Source of the DNA: JANQMY01 sp965228775
GTDB taxonomy: Bacteria > Pseudomonadota > Alphaproteobacteria > JANQMY01
Assembly: GCA_965228775.1 (NCBI GenBank)
Contig: OZ245840.1
Location: 1,984,001-2,048,000, forward strand
DNA length: 64,000 bases
Direction of reading: 5' to 3'
In this document: piece after piece, positions 17,887 to 26,969 of the stretch
Layout: each line of letters starts with the position of its first letter
Position numbering within the stretch: position 1 is the first letter of the stretch
Made by a program: the position numbers and the translations under genes
The notes under the pieces: generated by a model
The model's input: only the letters and a program-made list of their open reading frames with translations
What the model was told of the DNA's origin: nothing
The model's database searches: none

Positions 17887-18651
17887 TCAGCGCCACTCAA
17901 TCAGCTGCGAAAACATTCCCGGCATTTGTTCCTTCACGAACAGAATTTTGCGTTCGATGTGTTCCTGCATCAAATTTTGTGCCGCGTTAGGCCGTCTTCT
18001 CAACACTGCTTTGATGATTTCTGCATGATCGTGACGTGCTGTCGCGTGAAATGGCCGCGTATCGATTGAAGCAAGCAAATGATCCGTAAAGATAACCATC
18101 AGCGCATTCGCAACAAAGCTCAATGTCTTGTTGCCGGACGCATCAATCAGCAATTCGTGGAATTCTTTCATGCCATCGACAGTCTGCCGATAGTCTTCTG
18201 AGATTTCCGACTGATGAATTGCTGCTTCCAATGCCTGTGTCATCTCGCCGCTGAGCTCGCGGCGTGCGGCCATTCCCGTCAGCATCGGTACAACGACCAG
18301 CATACCGTCCATCAGGTCCTCATAGGTAACGCCGACCAATCTCATGAATAGCGTCAGGACACGACTCAGATTTCTTGGAGACGCTCTTCCAACGACCGGT
18401 CCGCCACCAGGTCCGGCTTTTATTCGAACGAGGCCTTGTCCTTCAAGAAGCCGCAACGCCTCCCGAAGGGACGCTCTGCCGACACCATAGGATTGAATCA
18501 TGGCTGCCTCAGGCGGCAGTTGATCGTTTGGTTGAAGCCGGTTCCGCGAGATATCCGAGATAATTTCTCTCGCCACGATTTCTGCGGTCTTGAGGGAACG
18601 CCGCATCGGCGTTTCAGGTGATCGTATAGCTTTGGGAGATTCAACTGTCAC
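17887..18651 (-). CDS. FadR-subfamily GntR transcription regulator (first copy)
   Basis: This 254-residue regulator has an N-terminal winged helix (LKTAEIVAREIISDISRNRLQP, then LPPEAAMIQSYGVGRASLREALRLLEGQGLVRIKAGPGGGPVV, residues about 25-90) and a C-terminal all-helical FCD ligand-binding domain that usually binds a small carboxylate with a metal ion. It is a close paralogue of the regulator at 26966-27793: both end in a PGMFSQ..EWR tail and share the GPGGGP wing. It lies at the tRNA-proximal edge of the catabolic cluster and probably senses its substrate. That role is inference. Confidence 0.88.
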   Translation of the reverse strand: MTVESPKAIRSPETPMRRSLKTAEIVAREIISDISRNRLQPNDQLPPEAAMIQSYGVGRASLREALRLLEGQGLVRIKAGPGGGPVVGRASPRNLSRVLTLFMRLVGVTYEDLMDGMLVVVPMLTGMAARRELSGEMTQALEAAIHQSEISEDYRQTVDGMKEFHELLIDASGNKTLSFVANALMVIFTDHLLASIDTRPFHATARHDHAEIIKAVLRRRPNAAQNLMQEHIERKILFVKEQMPGMFSQLIEWR

Positions 18652-18804
18652 TTTTATCTTTCATGCCATTCGCTCTTTATGACACCCTTCACTAGGGGGA
18701 GGGCTACCGGCACCAAGAAACATTGTCAACGGTTTATGTCTGGCACAATTTTTCCCCAAACAAGGGCCACTCAACTCACAAAACAAGTTTCTTGAAACTG
18801 AACC

Positions 18805-20106
18805 TCATTGGTTTCTGTTCAACTCATCCTTCAAAAACTGTGAGCCACGGATGAAATGATATCCCGACCAAAGATTGAAGGTAACCATGATCATGAGTGC
18901 GTATCGCAGCGAGTCTTTGCCCAACCCATAGTTCGCGGCCAAAAGATCACTGATCAGACCGGCCAAAACCGGACCAAAGGAAAGCCCAACAATATTGAAA
19001 ACAAGCATCACAATCGCATTCGCCATCGAACGTATTTCGGGACGTGCAAGCGATTGCGATGTGGCGATGAAAGGCCCGATATAAACGACTGACAAAAAAT
19101 AGGGGATGGCGGCAACGGCAAACGATGCGTATGGGTTCACCAACATGTACTGAACATAGGCTGCCGGCACGAAAGCTATCATTGCCACGCCCGGCACGAT
19201 CATATACCAACGCGGATCTTTTACCGCGAGCCGATCCGCGAGGATTCCCCCGGTAAGGGTACCCAAGATACCAAATCCACCTGCAACCAAAGCTAAGCTA
19301 AATCCAACTTCAGACGTGCTCATATCGTGCACACGCACATAAAAGGACGGATTCCAGTTGATCACTGAATAGGTCGCGAATGAATGCGCTGCTCCGGCCA
19401 GCAGAAGGTGCCTAAACGATCGAAGTACCAATAACTCTGACAATGCTTCGCGGAACGACGGTGTCTTATCAAACCTGGGAACCGATATTCCGGCTTCTCT
19501 GTCGGCAAAACCTCTCGGCAATTCTCTCACGGTGAAAAAGATAATTGGTACCAAGAGAACGCCTGTTAGTCCTGCAATAACGAAAGCATATCGCCAGCCC
19601 CAGGCGTCATTTATCCACCCACCGGCCAACATACCAATACCGATACCAGTTGGTGCGCCGACACCAAAAATGGCCATCGCCGTCGCTCGGTTGGATTGCG
19701 GAAAATAGTCCGACAATAACGAAACCACTGGCGACACTCCCCCGGCTTCACCGACCGCCACACCGATTCGAAAAAGCAAAAGCATAATGAAACCGTGTGC
19801 AAATCCGCATGCCGCAGTCATCACACTCCAAAGCGTTAGCGCCACAAGCACCACGTTTACGCGCACCGTACGATCCGCCCAAACAGCGATCGGAATCGCA
19901 AGAGTCGCATAGAACAATCCAAAGGCCAGGCCCGTCAGCGCCCCGAGCTGGGTATCGCTCAAGTTCAACTCTTTCTTTATTGGTTCCTGCAATATGGACA
20001 ATATGCTCCTGTCCACCAGGTTAAAAACGTAAACAACTGTCATTAGTCCGAGCACGTACCAACGATAGTTTTGTAATATTGATGGAGAACTCACGATTCT
20101 ACACAC
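18805..20106 (-). CDS. MFS transporter, probably importing the island's substrate
   Basis: This 433-residue major facilitator has about 12 hydrophobic segments and the loop 2-3 signature GLFYATLAIPIAVWADR. Loop 8-9 contains GGILADRLAVKDPRW. It resembles the spinster-like/aromatic-acid MFS proteins common in catabolic clusters of alphaproteobacteria. It lies between a FadR-type regulator and a TonB receptor on the same strand. Together they could take a substrate across both membranes. The substrate is not predictable from sequence. Confidence 0.85.
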   Translation of the reverse strand: MCRIVSSPSILQNYRWYVLGLMTVVYVFNLVDRSILSILQEPIKKELNLSDTQLGALTGLAFGLFYATLAIPIAVWADRTVRVNVVLVALTLWSVMTAACGFAHGFIMLLLFRIGVAVGEAGGVSPVVSLLSDYFPQSNRATAMAIFGVGAPTGIGIGMLAGGWINDAWGWRYAFVIAGLTGVLLVPIIFFTVRELPRGFADREAGISVPRFDKTPSFREALSELLVLRSFRHLLLAGAAHSFATYSVINWNPSFYVRVHDMSTSEVGFSLALVAGGFGILGTLTGGILADRLAVKDPRWYMIVPGVAMIAFVPAAYVQYMLVNPYASFAVAAIPYFLSVVYIGPFIATSQSLARPEIRSMANAIVMLVFNIVGLSFGPVLAGLISDLLAANYGLGKDSLRYALMIMVTFNLWSGYHFIRGSQFLKDELNRNQ

Positions 20107-20153
20107 CTTTCTACTGTGGCGTTCCCTTTGCCGTTGCCCGTGTCTTCAGCAAG

Positions 20154-20189
20154 AAAAAAGGCCGCACAGTGGCTCTCACTGCACGGCCT
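20154..20189 (-). terminator. Terminator after the TonB receptor gene
   Basis: On the minus strand a 13-bp stem with a two-base internal mismatch (AGGCCG..CAGTG pairing with CACTG..CGGCCT, 20159-20189) is followed by six T. It lies 78 bp downstream of the receptor stop codon and ahead of the MFS gene. Confidence 0.8.
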
Positions 20190-20266
20190 CAGATCGCATT
20201 CGCGGCACCAATCGACAGGGAGGACAATGCCGGGTTTTCCGCGATACGTTTGGTCCGGAGTAGTTT

Positions 20267-22543
20267 TTAGAAACCGAACGTCACAGATGCCCCGAACTGC
20301 CGCGGTGTGTCATACACAGCCCGGATAGACTGATTACCGCCTAGAGCTTCGGGCAACGTGTTTACAAAGTTTGTGAAGTTTACCGCGGATGACAACGCTT
20401 CATCGTCCAATATGTTTCTTCCCCAAAGAGAGACCGACCAATTGGCGTCGGTGGGTTCGAAATTCAATGACGCATTGACGTAGGCGTCGCGCGCTGTGCG
20501 GCTTCGAACGGTTCCCAAACTATTTAGTTCATCCAGCCTATAGGCACTGTTGTAGCTGTACTCTGTCCGGAAAGTTAACTCACCATTTGCAACCAGCGCC
20601 GTGTACTGACCAAACACTGTTAAAGTATGGACCGGCACAAATGGGACGAGATTTCCTGCGCAGTCCACTCCACCGGTGCTGTTACAGTTTGGAAATTCCT
20701 CGAAGGATGAATATGTGTAGCCGTATGCTCCGCCGACGGTGGCTTGCTCAGTCAGAGATGCATTTAGCTCGACTTCCACACCTCTCGCCCTCGTTTCAGC
20801 TGCGTTCCGCGTAACGAATGCAGACACGCCATCAAATTGACGAAGTTGCAGATCTGACGTCTCAGCTAAAAAGGCGGTAACGTTGGCCGTCATACGGTCG
20901 TCGAACAAACTTGACTTCAAACCAACTTCATAGCTCCAAACCGTTTCCGGAGCGAAGGGCGCTTGAGCGGTTGCGGGAGTAGAGTTGTTAAGAGACCAAC
21001 CACCGCTCTTAAACCCTTTGGAAATCGATCCGTATACCAATAAGTCATCGTTCGGCTTAACTTCAATGGCAAACCGAGGGGTCACTTCGGACCATGATTC
21101 ACCGATAGGCACGTCAAACAGCGGGCCAGTAAAGGGATTGCCTGCATTGAAGTGAACAATCTCGCCACGCTTATCGTCATAGGTAAACCGAGCGCCTGCT
21201 CTTAAAGCCAGCCAATCCGTCGGATTTACGACGACCTCACCAAATGGCGCGACACTGAACGTATCGACTTGTTGGTGCGTGTTCCCATCAACATTCGAGA
21301 ACGCTCCACCTGTCAAGGTGTCCAATACGCTGCCAGGAATTAGTCTGAACGGGTTAATCTCCGTTCGCTGAGCCTGCGCATACATCAAGAAGGCACCAAA
21401 AACGTAGTCAACAAACTGACCACCTGGAGACGCTATTCTTATCTCCTGACTAAACTGTGCTTCCTCTTGGAAATCAGCTTTGCCCAACAGTTCGGGTAAG
21501 GGCGAGCCAACAACGTCCTCCGCTGACGTGCTGTCAAACCCCCGGCCGGCGGTGATCGATGTTACGGTACCCCATGAGGTATCCCAGTCTAAGCGCATTA
21601 AGGCGCGCCACGAGTACCGATCCGTGAACCCTTCCTCATTGTTGTTAACAATACGAGGGTCAGGATTTAGTGCGAACCCGGAAGGCCCCACAGGAAGCAA
21701 TGAAGGCTGCACACCCCGAATAATTAGCTCGCGGGGAATCCCTCTGGAATTGTCCTGCGAATAGCTGCCCAAGAGTAATAGGTCCAGAGACTCATTTATC
21801 TCGTAGAGAACCTGTGCACGAACGCTCCATACGTCAATCTCACCCACATTTCTCCCGAGAGTTTCGTTTTCAGTGTGTCCGTCAACTCGCCTTGTTTGAA
21901 ACGACAGCCTAAGTGCGCCACGATCCCCAACGGGCTGATTGACAAACCCTCGTGCTTCGAAGCCAGGTCTATTACGCACACCCAAAGTGAGCTGAGCTTC
22001 ACGTTCGCCGATGACCGGCCGCTTGGACGTGATCTGAATAGCACCGCCCGTAACATTACGGCCGAATGTCGTTCCCTGAGGGCCTCTCAGAACCGCAACT
22101 TGTTCTACATCGAATAGGTCGACGTTGAACGAAGCCCCGGATGAACCCATAAACACATCGTCAATGAAGAATGCGACCGGCAAATCCGCCGCCGGTGAAT
22201 CATCATTGAACGAACTTCCCCTGATAGCAGGGAATGAACCATTTGCCCCCGTTGCGTTAAAGAAAATCGCGCCGGGTACTAGCGAAAGCACATCGTCGAA
22301 GTTCTGCACCCGCGCATTTTCGAGATACGATCCGTCATAGGCACTGACCGAAATCGGAATATCTTGAAGCGCCTCTTCTCTGCGCGTCGCCGTAACCACA
22401 ATTTCATCAAGTTGCGCGGCAGCCTGATCGACTGCCAGCATAGAAAATGCACCCACAAAACCAGCTATCGCTGTGCGTCGGGCACCGCCTTTGTCCCTGC
22501 GGTCTTTCTTTCGACGCTTTTCTTCAACGCAATGTAACTCCAT
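20267..22543 (-). CDS. TonB-dependent outer-membrane receptor
   Basis: This is a receptor of about 758 residues from the ATG at 22543, which follows a strong GGGGGAGA ribosome binding site. A basic n-region and hydrophobic core (RRTAIAGFVGAFSMLAVDQAAAQ) form the signal peptide. A TonB box-like segment (LDEIVVTATRREE) follows, then the plug domain (SVSAYDGSYLENARVQNFDDVLSLVPGA.. VLRGPQGTTFGRNVTGGAIQI) and a 22-strand-type beta-barrel ending in aromatic Phe (ASVTFGF). Receptors of this type in catabolic clusters import hydrophobic or aromatic substrates. It has its own terminator and a 13-bp operator-like motif about 135 bp upstream. Confidence 0.93.
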   Translation of the reverse strand: MELHCVEEKRRKKDRRDKGGARRTAIAGFVGAFSMLAVDQAAAQLDEIVVTATRREEALQDIPISVSAYDGSYLENARVQNFDDVLSLVPGAIFFNATGANGSFPAIRGSSFNDDSPAADLPVAFFIDDVFMGSSGASFNVDLFDVEQVAVLRGPQGTTFGRNVTGGAIQITSKRPVIGEREAQLTLGVRNRPGFEARGFVNQPVGDRGALRLSFQTRRVDGHTENETLGRNVGEIDVWSVRAQVLYEINESLDLLLLGSYSQDNSRGIPRELIIRGVQPSLLPVGPSGFALNPDPRIVNNNEEGFTDRYSWRALMRLDWDTSWGTVTSITAGRGFDSTSAEDVVGSPLPELLGKADFQEEAQFSQEIRIASPGGQFVDYVFGAFLMYAQAQRTEINPFRLIPGSVLDTLTGGAFSNVDGNTHQQVDTFSVAPFGEVVVNPTDWLALRAGARFTYDDKRGEIVHFNAGNPFTGPLFDVPIGESWSEVTPRFAIEVKPNDDLLVYGSISKGFKSGGWSLNNSTPATAQAPFAPETVWSYEVGLKSSLFDDRMTANVTAFLAETSDLQLRQFDGVSAFVTRNAAETRARGVEVELNASLTEQATVGGAYGYTYSSFEEFPNCNSTGGVDCAGNLVPFVPVHTLTVFGQYTALVANGELTFRTEYSYNSAYRLDELNSLGTVRSRTARDAYVNASLNFEPTDANWSVSLWGRNILDDEALSSAVNFTNFVNTLPEALGGNQSIRAVYDTPRQFGASVTFGF

Positions 22544-22946
22544 GGTTTCTCCCCCATATCTCGCGAGTTCCGCTGTTGGTCTTTTTGGTGCGCTCGCTTT
22601 CGTCGCCCTACCAGGCAATCTTCAATCGGCCACACCAGTCTACTTCGCGTACGCAGTATGTAACACGATTCTATGATAACTATGACTATGATTATGTCAA
22701 TACGTAGGTTTATGGGTTTTGAAGATTCCCCTCAGAAGCGACTCTAAGGTCGTGACAACTGGCCTATCGAGACGTGAGTTAGAAATGCCGCGTGAAATAC
22801 ATTTACGTGCGGAAACAACAAGCTAACTGAGGGGGTTTTGGGTTTAGACCAGCTACAGTATGCCAGCCTACTAAAACCTCGAAACGAGCCGCATTACATA
22901 AGATGCACTTACGAACGAACGCTGCAGTCGGACAGATATGCCTGTT
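22544..22946. other. Intergenic region with operator-like motif
   Basis: No gene is seen in these 403 bp. It holds AACTATGACTATG at 22678-22690, one of four matches to a shared motif of the island, inside an A/T-rich patch that likely includes the receptor promoter. Confidence 0.5.
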
Positions 22947-23906
22947 TCAACTCGCCGGCATGCTGTTGCGCTCCGCCAAAAACCGCTCCGCCTCAAGAGC
23001 GGCCATGCATCCCATCCCCGCTGCCGTAACCGCCTGACGGTAGATTTCGTCCGTCACATCTCCTGCCGCATAGACACCTGGAATGTTCGTTGCGGTGGAA
23101 TCTGGTGCAGTTTCGATGTATCCCCGGCCATTCATATAAACTTGCCCCCGAAACAGCTCAGTGTTTGGTTCATGACCGATCGCTACAAATACGCCATCGA
23201 CGTCCAACTCAGAAACATCGTCTGTCTCGACATTTCTCAAAATTGCACCCGTCACGCTCAACGGATCTTCTGCTCCTTCTATGCTGTCGAGTGTCGTGTT
23301 CCACAGGATCTCTATTTTCCCATTAGATTCCAGACGCTTTTGCAATAACTTCTCTGCACGGAGCGTGTCGCGACGATGAACAAGTGTCACTCGGTCGGCA
23401 AATTTTGTTAGGAACAGGGCTTCTTCGACTGCGGTATTTCCCCCACCAACCACAAGCACATTCTTGTTGCGATAGAAAAACCCATCGCAGGTGGCGCAGG
23501 CTGAAACGCCAAACCCCATAAATTTTTTCTCGGAATCCAAGCCTAGCCATTTGGCCTGCGCGCCAGTCGCCAAAATAACTGTTTCTGCGACGTAAGTTTG
23601 GCCGGAGTCTCCAGTCATCAAGAAGGGTGAATTTGCGAGTTTAGCATCTACGATCACGTCCGAAATCATGCGCACTCCAACTTGTTCTGCTTGAAGTCGC
23701 ATTTGCTCCATTAGCCAAGGTCCTTGAATGACATCAGCAAAACCCGGATAATTTTCGACGTCGGTGGTGATAGTCAATTGACCACCCGGTTGCAGGCCGT
23801 GAATGAGTATAGGCTCCAACATCGCTCGCGCGGCGTAAATCGCTGCCGTGTATCCCGCCGGCCCCGAGCCAATGATGGCCACCTTTGATCTAATCTCGTC
23901 TGACAT
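22947..23906 (-). CDS. Thioredoxin-disulfide reductase (TrxB-like)
   Basis: This is a flavoprotein of 319 residues from the ATG at 23906 (GGGGGAGG ribosome binding site). It has the FAD-binding IIGSGPAGYTAAIYAARA at the N-terminus, the redox-active CATC motif in GVSACATCDGFFYRNK, the NADPH-binding VVGGGNTAVEEALFL and the C-terminal GVYAAGDVTDEIYRQ. Length and motifs fit canonical TrxB. What is unusual is the position inside a catabolic island, next to ferredoxin, Rieske and selenoprotein genes. It may be a dedicated reductase for this system rather than the housekeeping enzyme, so I give no gene symbol. Confidence 0.92.
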   Translation of the reverse strand: MSDEIRSKVAIIGSGPAGYTAAIYAARAMLEPILIHGLQPGGQLTITTDVENYPGFADVIQGPWLMEQMRLQAEQVGVRMISDVIVDAKLANSPFLMTGDSGQTYVAETVILATGAQAKWLGLDSEKKFMGFGVSACATCDGFFYRNKNVLVVGGGNTAVEEALFLTKFADRVTLVHRRDTLRAEKLLQKRLESNGKIEILWNTTLDSIEGAEDPLSVTGAILRNVETDDVSELDVDGVFVAIGHEPNTELFRGQVYMNGRGYIETAPDSTATNIPGVYAAGDVTDEIYRQAVTAAGMGCMAALEAERFLAERNSMPAS

Positions 23907-24251
23907 TGCCTCCCCCTTATTCTTGGTCACCAACTTTGCCGGGTTTCTCATTGCGCTGGTTAGAGACCGCCCCTGTCTCTGAAACACTCCCAGACTTGCT
24001 GACGCCTGAGACTATTCCCGCTCTCAACTGATGTGCTTTTTGCCGGTCCCGGTATCTGTGAGGGACATTGAAGGCAAGACTCGCGCAAGACCACAAACTC
24101 GTGCTTTCATACTAACTATTACTATGGTATTCATAAATAAATTTGGGATGTCAATAATTGTTGGCCGCCGGCGATCCTCTGTGGATTGATCCCGGCGCCC
24201 TCTGTATGCAGAACAAAAAATTTCAAAATCTGCTCAAATTGGGAGAAAAAA
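23907..24251. other. Divergent promoter region between reductase and CoA-transferase genes
   Basis: These 345 bp hold no gene. AACTATTACTATG at 24114-24126 differs by one base from the motif upstream of the TonB receptor gene and lies in an A/T-rich stretch midway between the divergent starts. Confidence 0.5.
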
Positions 24252-26603
24252 ATGCCGGGCCCACTCGATGGATTAAAGGTCGTTGATGTTTCCTGGGGCA
24301 TGCCGGGATCTGTGGCCAGTTTGCTTCTCGCAGACCACGGGGCAGAAGTTATAAAGGTGGAGAGACCTGGCGGAGGGCCTGACACAGAAGCCCTCTACCG
24401 TAAAGGTTGGGAGCGCGGCAAAAAGAGTATCGAGATCGATTTCGCCGCGGATGAAGATCGCCAAGTCTTTCATGCCTTGATGAAGCGAGCAGATGTTCTC
24501 ATTGAAGCCTTCGGTCCGGGGCGAGCTGAACAATTGGGGTTCGGATATGAACGCCTCAAGGACCTAAATCCCGGGCTCATCTATTGTTCGATCACCGGAT
24601 ACGGACAGGAGTCGCCCCTAAAAGATCGTCCCGGCTACGACGCCCTTGTCGCTGCCCGGCTTGGGCTCATGGCCGAAGCTGAAGAACTGGGCGTTGGATT
24701 GCGTGAAGGCCCCATATTTCTCGGCCATCCAACAGTGGGGTACGGCACAGCTTTCTTGGCAAGCATCTCCATACTCTCTGCTTTGAGGGCCCGGAACACC
24801 TTTGGAATCGGTCAATTCATAGACGTGTCGATGCTGGACGGCGCCTTGGTGCAAAGTCCCATGAATTGGTGGTGGAACGAGAAGGGCTTGTCTTACATCG
24901 ACCGGTCTCAACAAAGCAAAAGCGGCGACAGCTTTGGCCACAGCCGCCTCATTACGCGCGTCTTTAAGTGCAGGGATGGTCGATACCTTCAAATTCATAC
25001 TGGTGGTCCCGGCGGTTTCAAGCGGACCATGGATTTACTTGGATTGGGGGGCTCGGTTCGAGAGATCACCGACCGCCCCGAAATGGCAGTCCCTCTTAAC
25101 GACGCGGAATATGATGCCGCGCGGAACCAGACCCCCGAAGCATTTTTGAGCCGTGACCGCGATGAATGGATTAGCCTGTTTCATCAAGAAGACCTTGCCG
25201 CCTTGCCTGTGCTGGAGCCCGGCGACGCGCTTATGGACGAGCAGATCGCTTATTCGGATCAAAGAATAGAACTTTCCGATCCAGATTTTGGACGCATCTA
25301 CCAAGCAGGCCCGGCAGTCAATTTTTCACGAACCGCCGCTTCGCAGCCAAACCCCGCACCGTCTGTTGGACAACACAACGAAGCGATACGAGAAATGTGC
25401 TCTTCCGAAAATGGAGAGACTTCAGTACACGACACCGGAAACGCCGAGATCAAACACTCTGCGATGGATGGTGTCCGTATACTTGATTTGAGCTCGTTTT
25501 TTGCCTGCGGATATGGATGCAAGCTTCTGTCTGACCTAGGCGCAGATGTCATCAAAATTGAAACGCCTGGCGGCGAACAAATGCGGCCACTACCAGACCC
25601 GTTTGAGGCCTGCAATCGCGGCAAAAGAAGTCTCGTACTTGACCTCAAGTCGGAAGCAGGCCGAAAAGTGCTCTACAAGCTCGTTGGCTCAGTTGATATC
25701 GTCGTTCACAACATGAGGCCGGGGAAAGCCGAGAAATTGGGAATTGGGTATGAAGACTTACAAAAATACAAACCAAACCTAGTTTATGCATTCATGCCCG
25801 GTTACGGCTCACAAGGCCCTAAGATGAAGCTGAAAAGCTTTGCTCCGCTCCTGTCCGGCTTCACTGGGCTACTTTACGAAGCAGGTGGCGAAGGGAACGA
25901 ACCATCTCCGCGTGCCCTTGGAAACGAAGATTACTACAATGGACTACTTGGCGCGAATGCGCTTCTGATGGGCCTCTATCATCGGGACCTTACCGGAGAA
26001 GGTCAGTATGTTGAGTGCCCGCAATTGCATTCCAGTTTGTTTACGACCAGCGAACACTTTCTCAATTCAGAATATAACACAGTGTACGGATTACGCCTCG
26101 ATCAAGACCAGACAGGGTTTCACGCTCTATACCGGAATTATAAGTGTCTAGATGGGTGGATCTGCTTAGCTTGCGTCGGTGAAAGAGCGTTCAACAGGCT
26201 GGGCAACCTGTTGAATTTAAGTGATATAAAAATTTCCGAGGCCGACTTACTTACAGAAGCTCTTGGCAGTTGGTTTTCGGAACGCACAAAGGCCGACGCG
26301 TTTGAAATCCTGGACAGTAATGGGATCGCCTGCGAAATAGTGCGTGAAACCCCCTATATCCCAGAGCTTTTCTGGGAAGATTGGGCGGTCGATAGCAACA
26401 GAGTTTTTGTACAAGATACCTCCCCATGGGGAAAGATTCGTGAGATAGGCCTGACAACACATCTCTCGCGCACTCCGGGGATCAAGAAATCACCCGCGCC
26501 AGAATTAGGTCAGCATTCTCGCGAGATCGTCAAAGAGATCGGATTCACGGAAATCGAACTGGAAGAGTTGCTAGAAAGCAAAGCGGTTGTGGCGAGCACT
26601 TAA
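24252..26603 (+). CDS. Fused double-domain CaiB/BaiF family CoA-transferase
   Basis: This protein of 783 residues, from the ATG at 24252 after GGGAG, is made of two complete class III CoA-transferase domains (about 1-375 and 410-783). Each starts with a typical opening (LDGLKVVDVSWGMPGSVASLLLADHGAEVIKVERPGG; MDGVRILDLSSFFACGYGCKLLSDLGADVIKIETPGG, in parts). In domain 2 the catalytic Asp is kept (EDYYNG, Asp560). In domain 1 the matching position is His (LGHPTVG, about His159). The layout resembles DddD, a two-domain enzyme with one active site in domain 2, but nothing else points to DMSP. It probably moves CoA onto the carboxylate substrate of the island. Confidence 0.88.
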   Translation: MPGPLDGLKVVDVSWGMPGSVASLLLADHGAEVIKVERPGGGPDTEALYRKGWERGKKSIEIDFAADEDRQVFHALMKRADVLIEAFGPGRAEQLGFGYERLKDLNPGLIYCSITGYGQESPLKDRPGYDALVAARLGLMAEAEELGVGLREGPIFLGHPTVGYGTAFLASISILSALRARNTFGIGQFIDVSMLDGALVQSPMNWWWNEKGLSYIDRSQQSKSGDSFGHSRLITRVFKCRDGRYLQIHTGGPGGFKRTMDLLGLGGSVREITDRPEMAVPLNDAEYDAARNQTPEAFLSRDRDEWISLFHQEDLAALPVLEPGDALMDEQIAYSDQRIELSDPDFGRIYQAGPAVNFSRTAASQPNPAPSVGQHNEAIREMCSSENGETSVHDTGNAEIKHSAMDGVRILDLSSFFACGYGCKLLSDLGADVIKIETPGGEQMRPLPDPFEACNRGKRSLVLDLKSEAGRKVLYKLVGSVDIVVHNMRPGKAEKLGIGYEDLQKYKPNLVYAFMPGYGSQGPKMKLKSFAPLLSGFTGLLYEAGGEGNEPSPRALGNEDYYNGLLGANALLMGLYHRDLTGEGQYVECPQLHSSLFTTSEHFLNSEYNTVYGLRLDQDQTGFHALYRNYKCLDGWICLACVGERAFNRLGNLLNLSDIKISEADLLTEALGSWFSERTKADAFEILDSNGIACEIVRETPYIPELFWEDWAVDSNRVFVQDTSPWGKIREIGLTTHLSRTPGIKKSPAPELGQHSREIVKEIGFTEIELEELLESKAVVAST

Positions 26604-26698
26604 CCCTAGGGCAGTTTTTGGTTAGGTGCGCTTCACTTTAAATATAGCAACTGTCGCCACCTGTTCACGCTGACGACTAAACGAAGCGATCGTTACGA

Positions 26699-26969
26699 CT
26701 AGAGCGTTTCATAGTCATATTGAAGCAGTTCTGTTGTCCAGCGGTGAGTGTCTCCGCAAGGCGCGATCCGAAACGCGATGTGGGGCATCGGGTGAGGATC
26801 GCAACGATGCGGACGCTCACCGCTGGGCAACCCGCAGGGACAGGCGCTTTTTCGCCAGGACAGCGTCGGCCGCCTCGACCGTAGCCCCACTACGCTCATC
26901 GGCGACCTTCTCGTCCTGACGAAAAATCGCACTGTCAGAACGATTCAATATGACTATGAAGCGCTCTAG
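26699..26969. mobile_element. MITE-like element with 26-bp terminal inverted repeats
   Basis: The 26-bp ends at 26699-26724 and 26944-26969 are inverted repeats with one mismatch, each ending in CTAG. Inside are two further inverted pairs. Arms 26738-26758 and 26808-26826 share CCAGCGGTGAG/CTCACCGCTGG. Arms 26844-26864 and 26910-26930 share TTTTTCG.CAGGAC. The element therefore folds into a cross-like structure on either strand. It carries no open frame of note. Its right CTAG provides the TAG stop codon of the adjacent regulator gene. Only one copy was found by eye in this window. Confidence 0.8.

Noticed and set aside
24252..26603. Naming the double CaiB protein DddD
   Set aside because: Only the two-domain layout and the single Asp agree. 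No DMSP transporter or other ddd gene is adjacent, and many double CaiB proteins have other substrates.
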